NCBI RefSeq assembly: GCF_000967495.1
Contig: NZ_JXXU01000039.1
Coordinates: 23,347-87,346, forward strand
Origin: Vibrio neptunius
Lineage (GTDB): Bacteria; Pseudomonadota; Gammaproteobacteria; Enterobacterales; Vibrionaceae
Length of the DNA: 64,000 nucleotides
Direction: 5' to 3'
The notes under the pieces are model-generated. The model had not been told where the DNA came from. It worked only from the letters and a program-made list of their open reading frames with translations, and ran no database searches. Positions 45,348-55,211 of this stretch are shown piece after piece. The translations under genes were made by a program, and so were the position numbers. The number at the start of each line of letters is the position of its first letter. Positions within the stretch are counted from its first letter, which is position 1.

Positions 45348-46154
45348 TTAACGGCTATCGACAACGAGCAGTTTCGCGCTTCGATAGGAGAAATTCATAC
45401 TCTCTACCTCATTTGGGCGGCTTATGATCAAGTCCACAGGTGGTAGTACCACAAAGAAGACTAAAGGCTCTGGGTGAAGGTACATCCAACGTAAGTTTGA
45501 GTCCGACTTCTTATATACCTTCATATTCACAGTCAGGACTAGGCTGTCTGGCGAGAGGGTGCTGTTGTTGAAATGCCCCAGTTCATGTACTGCTCCCCAA
45601 AGAGTATCGAGTGAGCGCTCGTGAGTACTTTTGAGAAACAGCTCGATCTGGAGCCTATCCTCATTGTCATACAGTGTTGTACTCAGTCTTTGAGTAAAGC
45701 GCAATCCATCCTCAAACGGAAGGTAATTTAAATTATTGTCGACAATCTTAGAAGATAGTGGACAAAGCTGAACTGAATCTGCAGGCTGTTTGCTGGCATA
45801 TAGCTCGCAAGTGAACTGTTTGATGATGGTCTCTAGGCCTTGATGAAACTGTTCATTTTGAATGTCTTTCAGTGTTACTGCAGAACTATTTAATATTTCC
45901 GCAAACACTTTATCTGCAGTGCCGTTGACATTATCGTAGTTGGCAACGTTGACATATTGATTGGACTTAATGGCGGCTTTAAGAACATTGTTTGATTCGA
46001 TAACCGTAATGTCTTCGTCAGAATAGACGGTATCTCTAAGTGGAGGGTAATAGGGTTCTCGCTTAGGTTCTGAGAACATTGAGCACGCTGTCAGGCCTAA
46101 GCCTAGAGCGGCAGCGATTGATATCTTACCAATTAGAGTCTGCATTCTTATCAT
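45348..46154 (-). CDS. Lipoprotein of unknown function upstream of vgrG
   Basis: 268 residues with a clear lipoprotein signal (lipobox LTAC) and a charged mature protein rich in Asn, Asp and Ser. There are three later cysteines, of which CELYASKQPADSVQLC could be disulphide-linked, and the segment DTLWGAVHELGHF contains HELGH, which resembles the HExxH zinc motif only partly (HELGH does match H-E-x-x-H). The surrounding text does not look like a standard metallopeptidase, so this may be coincidence. It is read in the same direction as vgrG, 191 bp upstream of it. I do not recognise a family. Confidence 0.65.
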   Translation of the reverse strand: MIRMQTLIGKISIAAALGLGLTACSMFSEPKREPYYPPLRDTVYSDEDITVIESNNVLKAAIKSNQYVNVANYDNVNGTADKVFAEILNSSAVTLKDIQNEQFHQGLETIIKQFTCELYASKQPADSVQLCPLSSKIVDNNLNYLPFEDGLRFTQRLSTTLYDNEDRLQIELFLKSTHERSLDTLWGAVHELGHFNNSTLSPDSLVLTVNMKVYKKSDSNLRWMYLHPEPLVFFVVLPPVDLIISRPNEVESMNFSYRSAKLLVVDSR

Positions 46155-46320
46155 AGATATCCGTGGTTACTTCGACAGTACCGATACTAATGATAAGTAA
46201 GAGTTAAGTCATTGTTCTTGTGTTGTTCTTGCCGATAGAGCTCACAAACAGCAATGAGAATCGCGTACTTTGTTTCCTTAAAGCCAGATATCCATAACGG
46301 ATTAGCTTATACCTTAGTCT

Positions 46321-46353
46321 AAATTGTCGACAATTTTCTTGATTGTCGACAAT
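46321..46353. promoter_or_regulatory. Tandem palindromic operator of the propionate regulator
   Basis: Two near-identical palindromes occur: AAATTGTCGACAATTT (46321-46336, a perfect 16-bp palindrome) and ATTGTCGACAAT (46342-46353). Their centres are 19 bp apart. The core ATTGTCGACAAT is, as I recall, the predicted site of the GntR-type propionate regulator in Shewanella and Vibrio. They lie about 75-105 bp upstream of the regulator gene, so autoregulation and control of the prp operon are likely. Confidence 0.78.
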
Positions 46354-46368
46354 TTGATCGGCTATTTT
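46339..46368 (+). promoter_or_regulatory. Putative sigma-70 promoter of the prp operon
   Basis: TTGATT (46339-46344) and TATTTT (46363-46368) are separated by 18 bp. The second ATTGTCGACAAT palindrome fills the spacer, so a bound repressor would block RNA polymerase. The call rests on motif similarity only. Confidence 0.4.
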
Positions 46369-46426
46369 ATAGGTATCGTATAAGAACTGTTGACACATTG
46401 GGTTGAGAAGGTAAGCGAGCAAACGT

Positions 46427-47131
46427 ATGAATGATGAACTCACGACTCGTATGAAAAGTAGAGCAACAGAGAAAGAAAACACCAAATCAGAAAGCCTGAC
46501 CGAAATTCTGATTGAAGCAATTGTAGAAGGTAGTTTAGAACCCGGAAGTAAGATCTCTGAGCCTGAGTTGGCTAAACGATTTGAGGTAAGCCGAGGCCCA
46601 CTGCGAGAAGCCATCATGCGACTTGAAGGGCTGGGGTTGATTGAGCGCATTCCTCATGTCGGAGCACGAGTGATTGCTTTCTCCCCTGAAAAGCTGGTTG
46701 AAATCTACGCGGTTAGAGAGGCTTTAGAGGGTATGGCTGCGCGCTTGGCAGCACGTTATATCTCTCAGGAAGAGTTGTTGAGTTTGGAGCTATTGCTTGC
46801 CAAGCACTCAAAGCACATCGATGAAGTTGCAGGCGCTTCTTACTTTCATCAGGAAGGCGACTTTGATTTTCACTATCGCATTATTCAGGCGAGTCGCAAT
46901 AGTAAGTTGATCGCGCTCTTATGTGATGAGCTGTATCACTTGCTGCGTATGTATCGATACCAATCGCCGCGGGCTCAATCCAGACCAAAAGAAGCGCTGA
47001 ACGAACACAAATTTATCCTTCAGGCGATTCGTAATCGTGATGAAGAGCTGGCCGAAATGTTGATGAGACGACATATCTCAGGCAGCAGACGGTTAATAGA
47101 GCAACAAATTTTACTTGCTGAAAATGACTAG
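46427..47131 (+). CDS. GntR/FadR-family (FCD) regulator of propionate catabolism
   Basis: 234 residues. An N-terminal winged helix (LTEILIEAIVEGSLEPGSKIS, ELAKRFEVSRGPLREAIMRLEGLGLIERIPHVGARV) is followed by an FCD effector domain with the metal/ligand histidines in FDFHYRII, NEHKFIL and MRRHISGS. It heads the prpB-prpC-acnD-prpF-prpE operon, 12 bp before prpB, and replaces the sigma-54 type PrpR of enterobacteria. The inducer is probably methylcitrate or a related C7 acid (inference). Twin palindromes upstream are its likely operator. Confidence 0.9.
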   Translation: MNDELTTRMKSRATEKENTKSESLTEILIEAIVEGSLEPGSKISEPELAKRFEVSRGPLREAIMRLEGLGLIERIPHVGARVIAFSPEKLVEIYAVREALEGMAARLAARYISQEELLSLELLLAKHSKHIDEVAGASYFHQEGDFDFHYRIIQASRNSKLIALLCDELYHLLRMYRYQSPRAQSRPKEALNEHKFILQAIRNRDEELAEMLMRRHISGSRRLIEQQILLAEND

Positions 47132-47143
47132 AAGGAAACTGTC

Positions 47144-48040
47144 ATGAGTTTATCTCCAGGGGCGAAATTCAGAGCCGCCGTAGAGCAAAATGATCCTTTG
47201 CAGATTGTCGGTACGATTAACCCATACTGCGCCATGATGGCGAAAAACATAGGCCACCAAGCTATCTATTTATCAGGTGGCGGCATTGCCAACGCATCTT
47301 ATGGTCTCCCTGATTTAGGAATTACGACCCTCAATGACGTCTTGGTCGATGTTGACCGCATTACTAACGCGTGTGATTTGCCTTTATTGGTGGATATCGA
47401 CACTGGGTTTGGTGGCGCATTTAATATTGGTCGCACGATTAAAGCGATGGAAAAAGCCGGTGCTGCCGCTGTTCATATGGAAGATCAGGTGGCCCAAAAG
47501 CGTTGTGGTCACAGACCAAACAAAGCCATTGTAAGTCAACAGGAAATGGTTGATCGCATTAAAGCTGCTGTAGATGCGCGCAATGACGAGAGTTTCGTCA
47601 TCATGGCTCGTACTGATGCGCTCGCAGTTGAAGGAATGGATAGCGCCATTGAACGAGCGATTGCCTGCGTTGAAGCCGGCGCGGACATGGTCTTCCCAGA
47701 AGCAATGAACAAATTAGATCAGTATTCACAGTTCTCTGAAGCGCTAAAGCAAGCGACCGGAAAACACGTGCCTATATTGGCGAACATTACCGAATTTGGC
47801 CAAACGCCATTGTACGGTGGTGAAGAGTTAGCCAAATCAAATGTTGATATGGTGCTGTATCCACTAAGTGCTTTCAGAGCAATGAATAAAGCCGCAGAAA
47901 TGGTTTATGCCCACCTGTTGAAAGAGGGAAATCAAGAAGCACTGCTTGATTCGATGCAGACGCGTAAAGAGCTCTATGCGCACCTCAAGTACCACGATTA
48001 CGAAGATAAATTAGATCAGCTGTTTTCAGAAGGAAAATAG
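47144..48040 (+). CDS. prpB: 2-Methylisocitrate lyase PrpB
   Basis: Cleaves 2-methylisocitrate to pyruvate and succinate, the last step of the 2-methylcitrate cycle. 298 residues with the family text [49 protein letters not shown] (catalytic Cys121 inside KRCGH) and [11 protein letters not shown]. Asp/Glu residues in DIDTG and MEDQ coordinate magnesium. It lies 12 bp after the regulator. Confidence 0.96.
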   Translation: MSLSPGAKFRAAVEQNDPLQIVGTINPYCAMMAKNIGHQAIYLSGGGIANASYGLPDLGITTLNDVLVDVDRITNACDLPLLVDIDTGFGGAFNIGRTIKAMEKAGAAAVHMEDQVAQKRCGHRPNKAIVSQQEMVDRIKAAVDARNDESFVIMARTDALAVEGMDSAIERAIACVEAGADMVFPEAMNKLDQYSQFSEALKQATGKHVPILANITEFGQTPLYGGEELAKSNVDMVLYPLSAFRAMNKAAEMVYAHLLKEGNQEALLDSMQTRKELYAHLKYHDYEDKLDQLFSEGK

Positions 48041-48163
48041 CCAACGGAAACAAACGGAAGCCCAAGAAAAGTATCGGAAAACTTTTAATTCAATAACGTG
48101 AAACTTGTCCGAACAGAAAAATGCTCCATTCAGAGGGCAGAGCGGACAGAAAAGGAGTTCAAC

Positions 48164-49291
48164 ATGCCAACTAAAGAGATAGGTGGTGCAGGCCTACGAG
48201 GTCAAAGCGCCGGTAGCACTGCATTATGCACCGTCGGTAAAACAGGTACCGGTCTGACGTATCGAGGTTACGATATCACTGATCTAGCCAATAATGCGCA
48301 GTTTGAAGAAGTAGCTCATCTACTGTTGCGTGGTCACTTACCGACGCAGCAGGAGCTGGATGAATACAAAACGCGCCTGATTGGTTTACGCGGCTTACCT
48401 GCTGAGCTGAAGCAAGCTTTGGAACTGGTTCCAGCAAGCGCTCACCCAATGGATGTGATGCGAACAGGTTGCTCGGTTCTGGGCAACCTTGAACAGGAAA
48501 TGGACTTTTCTGAGCAACATGATGCGACGGAACGAATGCTGGCGCTATTCCCAGCCATCATTTGTTACTGGTACCGCTTCAGTCATGATGGCGTTCGAAT
48601 TGATACCGAAGATCAGTCTCAAGATTGTATTGGTGGCTATTTTCTTAAAATGCTCACAGACAAAGATCCGAATGAACTGCATAAGCAGGTCATGCATTGC
48701 TCGCTGATTCTCTATGCGGAGCACGAGTTTAATGCGTCGACGTTTGCGGCTCGTGTTTGTGCCTCGACGTTGTCGGATATCCATTCTTGTATTACGGCTG
48801 CAATTGGTACTCTGCGTGGTCCGCTCCATGGTGGGGCAAACGAAGCTGCGATGGAAATGATCGAAAACTGGCATACGCCTGATGAGGCAGAAACCAACAT
48901 CATGCAGATGCTAGCCAATAAAGATAAAATCATGGGCTTTGGTCATGCTATCTATCGTGAAAGTGACCCTCGAAATGCATTAATCAAACGTTGGTCGAAA
49001 GAGCTCTCAGATAAAGTGGGTGATACACACCTTTATGCGGTCTCTGAGCGAGTCGAATCGGTGATGAAACGTGAAAAGGGGCTGTTCTGTAATGCAGATT
49101 TCTTCCACGCTTCGGCGTACCACTTTATGGACATTCCAACCAAGTTGTTTACACCTATCTTCGTCATGAGCCGATTGACTGGCTGGGCTGCACACGTTTA
49201 TGAGCAGCGTGCCAACAACCGCATTATTCGCCCAAGTGCGGATTACACAGGTCCTGAACATCAGGATTGGGTTCCTATCGAAAAGAGGTAA
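48164..49291 (+). CDS. prpC: 2-Methylcitrate synthase PrpC
   Basis: Condenses propionyl-CoA with oxaloacetate. 375 residues from the ATG at 48164, which has AAAGGAG at ideal spacing; an upstream in-frame start at 48098 is unlikely. Citrate-synthase motifs are present: the substrate histidines in GPLHGGANEAAM and MGFGHAIYRESDPR, and FASTLSD-type helices. The GLRGQSAGSTALCTVG start matches PrpC rather than GltA. It lies 123 bp after prpB. Confidence 0.95.
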   Translation: MPTKEIGGAGLRGQSAGSTALCTVGKTGTGLTYRGYDITDLANNAQFEEVAHLLLRGHLPTQQELDEYKTRLIGLRGLPAELKQALELVPASAHPMDVMRTGCSVLGNLEQEMDFSEQHDATERMLALFPAIICYWYRFSHDGVRIDTEDQSQDCIGGYFLKMLTDKDPNELHKQVMHCSLILYAEHEFNASTFAARVCASTLSDIHSCITAAIGTLRGPLHGGANEAAMEMIENWHTPDEAETNIMQMLANKDKIMGFGHAIYRESDPRNALIKRWSKELSDKVGDTHLYAVSERVESVMKREKGLFCNADFFHASAYHFMDIPTKLFTPIFVMSRLTGWAAHVYEQRANNRIIRPSADYTGPEHQDWVPIEKR

Positions 49292-49371
49292 CACCCAGTT
49301 ACCCATGAGTCTCCTTACCAGCTAGTAAGGAGGCTCGGATACCCGAATATTATCTGAATGGAAGCAATGAT

Positions 49372-51963
49372 ATGAGTAGTACAGTGAATTCAAAATATCG
49401 TAAGCCGCTTCCGGGATCTGATCTTGATTTTTTCGATGCCCGAGAAGCAGTCAATGATATTACGCCAAGAGCTTATGAGACTCTCCCTTACACATCGCGT
49501 GTTCTTGCCGAGCAATTAGTTCGAAGGTGTGAGCCGGAGTCTCTCACGGCCTCTCTTAAACAACTGATTGATCGCAAGCGTGATTTAGATTTTCCTTGGT
49601 ATCCAGCACGCGTGGTGTGTCACGATATTTTGGGACAAACGGCTTTGGTTGATTTAGCTGGTTTACGTGATGCAATTGCAGATCAAGGAGGAGACCCTGC
49701 TAAAGTGAACCCCGTGGTGGAGACCCAGCTGATCGTCGACCACTCTCTGGCGGTAGAGCACGCGGGTTTTGAATCCTATGCGTTCGAGAAAAACCGTGCG
49801 ATCGAAGAGCGTCGCAACGAAGACCGTTTTCACTTTATAGAGTGGTGTAAAACGGCCTTCGAAAACGTCAGCGTTATTCCTGCCGGTAATGGCATTATGC
49901 ATCAGATTAATCTGGAAAAAATGTCACCTGTGGTGCAAGCCAAACAAGGTATTGCTTATCCGGACACCTGTGTCGGAACTGACAGTCATACCCCGCATGT
50001 GGACGCGTTAGGTGTTATTGCTATTGGTGTGGGTGGGCTTGAAGCGGAAACAGTAATGTTAGGTCGACCATCAATGATGCGCCTACCAGATATTGTGGGT
50101 GTTAAGCTCACGGGCAAACGCCAACCTGGTATTACGGCAACGGATATCGTTCTGGCTATCACTGAGTTCTTACGCAATGAGCGCGTTATCTCAGCGTACC
50201 TTGAGTTCTTCGGTGAAGGTGCCAGTAACCTGACAATTGGTGACCGCGCAACCATCTCAAACATGACGCCTGAATACGGTGCAACAGCAGGCATGTTCTA
50301 TATTGATGAACAAACGCTTACCTACCTAAAATTGACGGGGCGAGATGACCAACAAGTTGAACTGGTTGAGAACTACGCCAAGCAAACAGGCCTTTGGGCT
50401 GATGACTTAGATTCAGCGCAATACGAACGAGTGCTCGAATTTGATTTGTCTGCGGTGACACGCAATATGGCCGGCCCTTCGAATCCACATCGCCGATTAC
50501 CAACGTCAGAGCTAGCTTCACAAGGTATTGCAGGCCAGTGGCAAGAGAGTGAAGGTCAATTGCCCGATGGTGCGGTAATTATTGCAGCGATCACCTCCTG
50601 TACTAACACCAGTAACCCAAGAAACGTTGTCGCCGCAGGTTTAGTTGCCAAGAAAGCCAACCAATTGGGCCTTGTACGTAAGCCATGGGTGAAGTCGTCT
50701 TTCGCTCCGGGTTCAAAAGTCGCGAAGTTGTATCTTGAAGAAGCAGGTTTGCTTGAAGAGATGGAAAAACTCGGCTTTGGTATCGTCGCGTATGCATGCA
50801 CGACATGTAACGGGATGAGTGGTGCGTTAGACCCAGAGATTCAGCAAGAAATCATTGAACGAGATTTGTATTCGACGGCGGTACTTTCTGGTAACCGCAA
50901 CTTCGACGGGCGTATCCATCCTTACGCGAAACAAGCATTTTTAGCGTCACCGCCTTTGGTTGTCGCTTATGCGTTGGCAGGAACGATTCGCTTCGATATC
51001 GAGCGAGATGCGTTGGGTACAGACTTTAAGGGCAAGCCTATTTACCTTAATGACCTTTGGCCAACTGACGAAGAAATTGACGCGGTAGTGGGTAAGTACG
51101 TCAGACCTGAGCAGTTTAATCAAGTTTATATTCAGATGTTTAAACTCGATGATGAACAAAGCAGCAGTAATCCTTTATACGATTGGCGGCCGCAAAGTAC
51201 ATACATTCGCAGACCTCCTTATTGGGAAGGCGCATTGGCGGGCGAGCGAACACTGTCTTCAATGAGACCGCTAGCAATATTGGGTGACAACATTACAACC
51301 GACCATTTGTCTCCCTCTAACGCCATTCTTGCGTCCAGTGCTGCAGGTGAGTATTTAGCGAAAATGGGAGTTCCTGAAGAAGACTTCAACTCCTACGCAA
51401 CTCACCGTGGAGACCACCTTACAGCGCAGCGTGCGACCTTTGCAAATCCTAAGTTATTTAACGAAATGGTTAGAGACGAAGGCGAAGTTGTTCAAGGTTC
51501 TCTGGCTCGAATTGAGCCTGACGGAAAAGTCACGCGTATGTGGGAAGCTATCGAAACCTATATGAACCGAAAACAGCCCCTCATTGTCGTTGCAGGAGCA
51601 GATTATGGTCAGGGTTCATCTCGTGATTGGGCGGCAAAAGGCGTTCGCTTGGCAGGCGTCGAAGCTATCGTTGCCGAAGGTTTTGAGCGTATCCATCGAA
51701 CCAATCTGGTCGGGATGGGCGTACTTCCTTTGCAATTTAAAGAAGGTGTCAACCGTCAGTCATTAATGCTTGATGGCACCGAGCTTTATGATGTGATTGG
51801 TGAGATTACGCCGGGTACGGACCTAGCTTTAGTAGTCACACGCCAAAACGGTGAAAAGCTGGACGTACCGGTCACGTGCCGACTCGATACCGCCGATGAA
51901 GTATCGGTTTACAATGCAGGCGGTGTATTACAACGTTTCGCCCAAGACTTTCTGGCTCAGTAA
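49372..51963 (+). CDS. acnD: AcnD: Fe/S-dependent 2-methylcitrate dehydratase
   Basis: An aconitase-superfamily enzyme (863 residues) that, with PrpF, replaces PrpD and dehydrates 2-methylcitrate to 2-methylaconitate. Cluster-binding cysteines lie in ITSCTNTSNPRNV and ACTTCNGMSG, with the third nearer the N-terminus region around DSHTPHVDALGV. The C-terminal swivelling domain holds GADYGQGSSRDWAAKG. It is followed 9 bp later by prpF, the usual partner. Confidence 0.95.
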   Translation: MSSTVNSKYRKPLPGSDLDFFDAREAVNDITPRAYETLPYTSRVLAEQLVRRCEPESLTASLKQLIDRKRDLDFPWYPARVVCHDILGQTALVDLAGLRDAIADQGGDPAKVNPVVETQLIVDHSLAVEHAGFESYAFEKNRAIEERRNEDRFHFIEWCKTAFENVSVIPAGNGIMHQINLEKMSPVVQAKQGIAYPDTCVGTDSHTPHVDALGVIAIGVGGLEAETVMLGRPSMMRLPDIVGVKLTGKRQPGITATDIVLAITEFLRNERVISAYLEFFGEGASNLTIGDRATISNMTPEYGATAGMFYIDEQTLTYLKLTGRDDQQVELVENYAKQTGLWADDLDSAQYERVLEFDLSAVTRNMAGPSNPHRRLPTSELASQGIAGQWQESEGQLPDGAVIIAAITSCTNTSNPRNVVAAGLVAKKANQLGLVRKPWVKSSFAPGSKVAKLYLEEAGLLEEMEKLGFGIVAYACTTCNGMSGALDPEIQQEIIERDLYSTAVLSGNRNFDGRIHPYAKQAFLASPPLVVAYALAGTIRFDIERDALGTDFKGKPIYLNDLWPTDEEIDAVVGKYVRPEQFNQVYIQMFKLDDEQSSSNPLYDWRPQSTYIRRPPYWEGALAGERTLSSMRPLAILGDNITTDHLSPSNAILASSAAGEYLAKMGVPEEDFNSYATHRGDHLTAQRATFANPKLFNEMVRDEGEVVQGSLARIEPDGKVTRMWEAIETYMNRKQPLIVVAGADYGQGSSRDWAAKGVRLAGVEAIVAEGFERIHRTNLVGMGVLPLQFKEGVNRQSLMLDGTELYDVIGEITPGTDLALVVTRQNGEKLDVPVTCRLDTADEVSVYNAGGVLQRFAQDFLAQ

Positions 51964-51972
51964 GGAGTGATT

Positions 51973-53163
51973 ATGAATGACATTAGACCGAGTCAGATAA
52001 AAGTCGCCGCGACCTATATGCGAGGAGGTACGAGTAAAGGTGTTTTCTTTAATCTTTCTGATTTACCTGAAGAGGCACAAAAACCGGGAAAGGCTCGAGA
52101 TGCGTTGCTGCTTAGAGTTATTGGTAGCCCAGATCCCTATGCTAAACAAATCGATGGTATGGGAGGGGCAACTTCGAGTACAAGCAAAACCGTCATTGTT
52201 TCGCCGAGTAACCAACCAGAGCACGATGTGGATTACCTATTTGGGCAAGTCTCCATTGATAAGCCTTTTGTTGATTGGAGTGGAAATTGCGGAAACCTAT
52301 CGGCTGCGGTTGGCCCGTTTGCAATTCATGCTGGGTTAATTCCTGCAGAGCGTATACCGGAAAATGGTGTGGTTGCTGTGAGAGTGTGGCAGGCCAATAT
52401 CCGAAAAACGATCGTCATCCACGTGCCTATCCGTAATGGACTTGTTCAGGAAACTGGAGACTTTGAGCTAGACGGAGTGACTTTTCCTGCGGCTGAAATT
52501 CAAGTGGATTTCATGCACCCTGCTGCGGGTGATGGAAGTATGTTCCCAACGGGAAATTTAGTCGATGATCTTGAAGTACCTGAGGTTGGTACATTTAACG
52601 CTACTTTGATTAATGCTGGTATCCCAACCATTTTTATTGATGCCGATGCCCTTGGATACTCTGGTACTGAGCTTCAACAAGATATCAATAGTGATGAGTT
52701 GGCATTAGCACGATTTGAAAAGGTCCGAGCTTACGGCGCACTAAAAATGGGGCTTATCGATAAGGTCGAAGAAGCGGAGTCTCGCCAACACACTCCTAAG
52801 GTGGCTTTTGTTAGCAAAGCGAAGAGCTATCAAGCCTCAAGCGGAAAACAGATTGATGAAAATGACGTAGAACTGCTGGTGAGAGCTTTATCTATGGGCC
52901 AGTTGCATCATGCAATGATGGGTACAGCTGCAGTCGCTATTGCTTCAGCTTCATGTGTGCCAGGGACACTGGTCAACTTGGCTGCTGGAGGCGGGGAGAA
53001 ACATTCAGTGACCTTTGGGCATCCGTCAGGAACGCTAAAAGTAGGCGCGCGGGCTGCTCATTCAAACCAAGGCTGGGTGGTAGAAAAAGCCGCAATGAGC
53101 CGAAGCGCTCGTATTTTGATGGAGGGCTTTGTGCGTGTTCCCTCCAATGTCTTTGAAGAATAA
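51973..53163 (+). CDS. prpF: PrpF: 2-methylaconitate isomerase / AcnD-accessory protein
   Basis: 396 residues. The N-terminal VAATYMRGGTSKGVFF and the central GNLSAAVGPFAI, with MGGATSSTSKTVI, match PrpF, which isomerises the trans-2-methylaconitate made by AcnD. It has a diaminopimelate-epimerase-like fold. The ATG at 51973 is preceded by AAGGAG at the right distance; a GTG at 51967 lies inside that ribosome-binding site. Confidence 0.95.
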   Translation: MNDIRPSQIKVAATYMRGGTSKGVFFNLSDLPEEAQKPGKARDALLLRVIGSPDPYAKQIDGMGGATSSTSKTVIVSPSNQPEHDVDYLFGQVSIDKPFVDWSGNCGNLSAAVGPFAIHAGLIPAERIPENGVVAVRVWQANIRKTIVIHVPIRNGLVQETGDFELDGVTFPAAEIQVDFMHPAAGDGSMFPTGNLVDDLEVPEVGTFNATLINAGIPTIFIDADALGYSGTELQQDINSDELALARFEKVRAYGALKMGLIDKVEEAESRQHTPKVAFVSKAKSYQASSGKQIDENDVELLVRALSMGQLHHAMMGTAAVAIASASCVPGTLVNLAAGGGEKHSVTFGHPSGTLKVGARAAHSNQGWVVEKAAMSRSARILMEGFVRVPSNVFEE

Positions 53164-53220
53164 AACTCGTCGGTAACAAACCCGATGTAAGTAATGTCAG
53201 GACATACTGGAGGAAGCATT

Positions 53221-55098
53221 ATGTCTGCATATCAGAAAGAATACCTTTGGGCACAGAAAAACCCACAGCAGTTTTGGAAAGCGCAAGCTGAGCAATTGGA
53301 CTGGTTTGAGCAACCTAAGACCATTTTGCAAATGGATGAGAACGGTATTGAGCGTTGGTTCCCTGATGGTGTGCTTAACACTTGTTGGCTTGCACTTGAT
53401 TACCATTGTGAACAAGGAAGAGGGGAGACCACAGCTCTGATCTATGACTCTCCTGTCACCAATAACAAGCAAAAGTACACATACAAAGAACTCAGGGATC
53501 AGGTCGCTAAGATCGCTGGGATGCTAGCGGAACAAGGGGTTGAAAAAGGTGATCGGGTTGTTATTTACATGCCAATGATTCCAGAAGCTGCAATGGCGAT
53601 GTTGGCATGTGCACGATTAGGGGCTATTCACTCTGTTGTATTCGGAGGCTTTGCTCCCAATGAGCTTGCAGTACGAATAGAAGACGCTGAGCCAAAAGTT
53701 ATTATGACAGCGTCTTGTGGTATCGAGATTAATAAAGTGATTCCATATAAACCTATGGTTGATAAAGCCGTAATGGATAGCCGTTGGAAACCAGAAAAGG
53801 TTTTGGTTTTACAACGCTCACAATGTAAAGCAGATTTAAATCAGGCGCGAGACGTAGATTGGATAAAGGCTTGCAACAACGCTTTACCTCATGCGTGCGT
53901 ACCAGTTCTGGCTACTGACCCCCTCTACATTCTTTACACCTCAGGAACAACCGGAAAACCGAAAGGAGTAGTGCGTGACAACGGAGGCCACGCTGTCGCG
54001 ATGAAGTACTCAATGAGTGCCATTTATGATGTTCCTCAGGATGGTGTTTATTGGGCGGCTTCTGATGTGGGCTGGGTAGTAGGGCATTCCTATATTGTCT
54101 ATGCGCCGCTCATTCATGGTTGCACAACAATTTTGTTTGAAGGAAAGCCTGTTAGGACACCCAACCCAGGCGCCTTTTGGCGAGTATGTGAAGAGTACAA
54201 AGTCGATGTGCTTTTCTCTGCGCCAACGGCTTTTCGCGCAATAAAGAAAGAAGACCCCGATGGGAAGTTTATCAAGCAATTTGATCTTTCGAGTTTAAAA
54301 GCGCTCTTTATGGCGGGTGAGCGCTTGGATCCGCCAACGCTAGAGTGGGTCGAAACCAAAACACAAAAAACTGTGATTGATCATTGGTGGCAAACGGAGA
54401 CTGGCTGGCCTATTGCAGGCAATCCGACAGGTCTTGAGCTATTGCCAGTGAGAGCAGGTTCGGCGACGAAACCCATTCCCGGTTATCAAGTGGAGATTCT
54501 TGATGAGTTGGGAGAGTCGGTTGCACCGAACAAACAAGGCTTTGTTGCTCTGAAACGACCGCTGCCACCAGGTTGTTTACCTACAGTCTGGCGCAACCAT
54601 GACCGCTTCGAATCGGGGTATTTAAGTCAGTTTTCTGGGTATTATGTGTCTGGTGATGGTGGTTATCTTGATGATGAAGGTTACCTGTTTATCATGGGCC
54701 GTATCGATGATGTGATCAATGTTGCCGGACATCGATTGTCGACCGGTGAAATGGAAGAAATTGTTGGCGGTCATCCTGCTATCGCGGAATGTGCGGTTGT
54801 TGGTGTGCATGATGACTTAAAAGGGCAGTTACCATTAGGGTTTGTGGTGCTAAAGGACGGTGTCAAAGTCGATGACTTGCAGCTTGAAGGTGAACTTGTG
54901 GGTAAGGTACGAGATGAAATCGGTGCCGTCGCTTGCTTTAAACACGCACTGGTTGTTGAACGTTTACCAAAAACTCGTTCCGGTAAAATCCTACGTAAGA
55001 CGATTCGACAAATCGCCGACGGCGAAAACTATACCATTCCTTCCACCATTGATGACCCCTCAAGCTTAGAAGAAATTCAGAAAGCGCTCGACTCATAG
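53221..55098 (+). CDS. prpE: Propionate-CoA ligase PrpE
   Basis: Activates propionate with ATP and CoA. 625 residues from the ATG at 53221 (GGAGG upstream; the in-frame ATG at 53194 adds nine residues). ANL-family motifs are YILYTSGTTGKPKGVV (P-loop), WWQTETGWP, GDGGYLDDEGYLFIMGRIDDVINVAGHRLSTGE and, near the end, PKTRSGKILRKTIRQI, whose Lys is the usual acetylation site. It is the last gene of the operon and is followed by a strong terminator. Confidence 0.95.
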   Translation: MSAYQKEYLWAQKNPQQFWKAQAEQLDWFEQPKTILQMDENGIERWFPDGVLNTCWLALDYHCEQGRGETTALIYDSPVTNNKQKYTYKELRDQVAKIAGMLAEQGVEKGDRVVIYMPMIPEAAMAMLACARLGAIHSVVFGGFAPNELAVRIEDAEPKVIMTASCGIEINKVIPYKPMVDKAVMDSRWKPEKVLVLQRSQCKADLNQARDVDWIKACNNALPHACVPVLATDPLYILYTSGTTGKPKGVVRDNGGHAVAMKYSMSAIYDVPQDGVYWAASDVGWVVGHSYIVYAPLIHGCTTILFEGKPVRTPNPGAFWRVCEEYKVDVLFSAPTAFRAIKKEDPDGKFIKQFDLSSLKALFMAGERLDPPTLEWVETKTQKTVIDHWWQTETGWPIAGNPTGLELLPVRAGSATKPIPGYQVEILDELGESVAPNKQGFVALKRPLPPGCLPTVWRNHDRFESGYLSQFSGYYVSGDGGYLDDEGYLFIMGRIDDVINVAGHRLSTGEMEEIVGGHPAIAECAVVGVHDDLKGQLPLGFVVLKDGVKVDDLQLEGELVGKVRDEIGAVACFKHALVVERLPKTRSGKILRKTIRQIADGENYTIPSTIDDPSSLEEIQKALDS

Positions 55099-55127
55099 TT
55101 GAGATGGCGTTCCATAATTATTAAATC

Positions 55128-55150
55128 GCCCCTTTTGAAAGGGGCTTTTT
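55128..55150 (+). terminator. Terminator of the prp operon
   Basis: GCCCCTTT and AAAGGGGC form a perfect 8-bp stem with a 2-base loop (in practice 7 bp with a 4-base loop), directly followed by TTTTT. It lies 30 bp after the prpE stop. Confidence 0.9.
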
Positions 55151-55211
55151 AGTTGATAATTTTTTATGTTCGACTCACACTGTCGCTTTATTTGTGGCGC
55201 GAAAATAAAGT

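Noticed and set aside
46204..46650. 148-codon minus-strand frame opposite the GntR regulator gene
   Set aside because: It is the antisense of the regulator coding region and of its operator; the plus-strand protein is a clear GntR/FCD family member.
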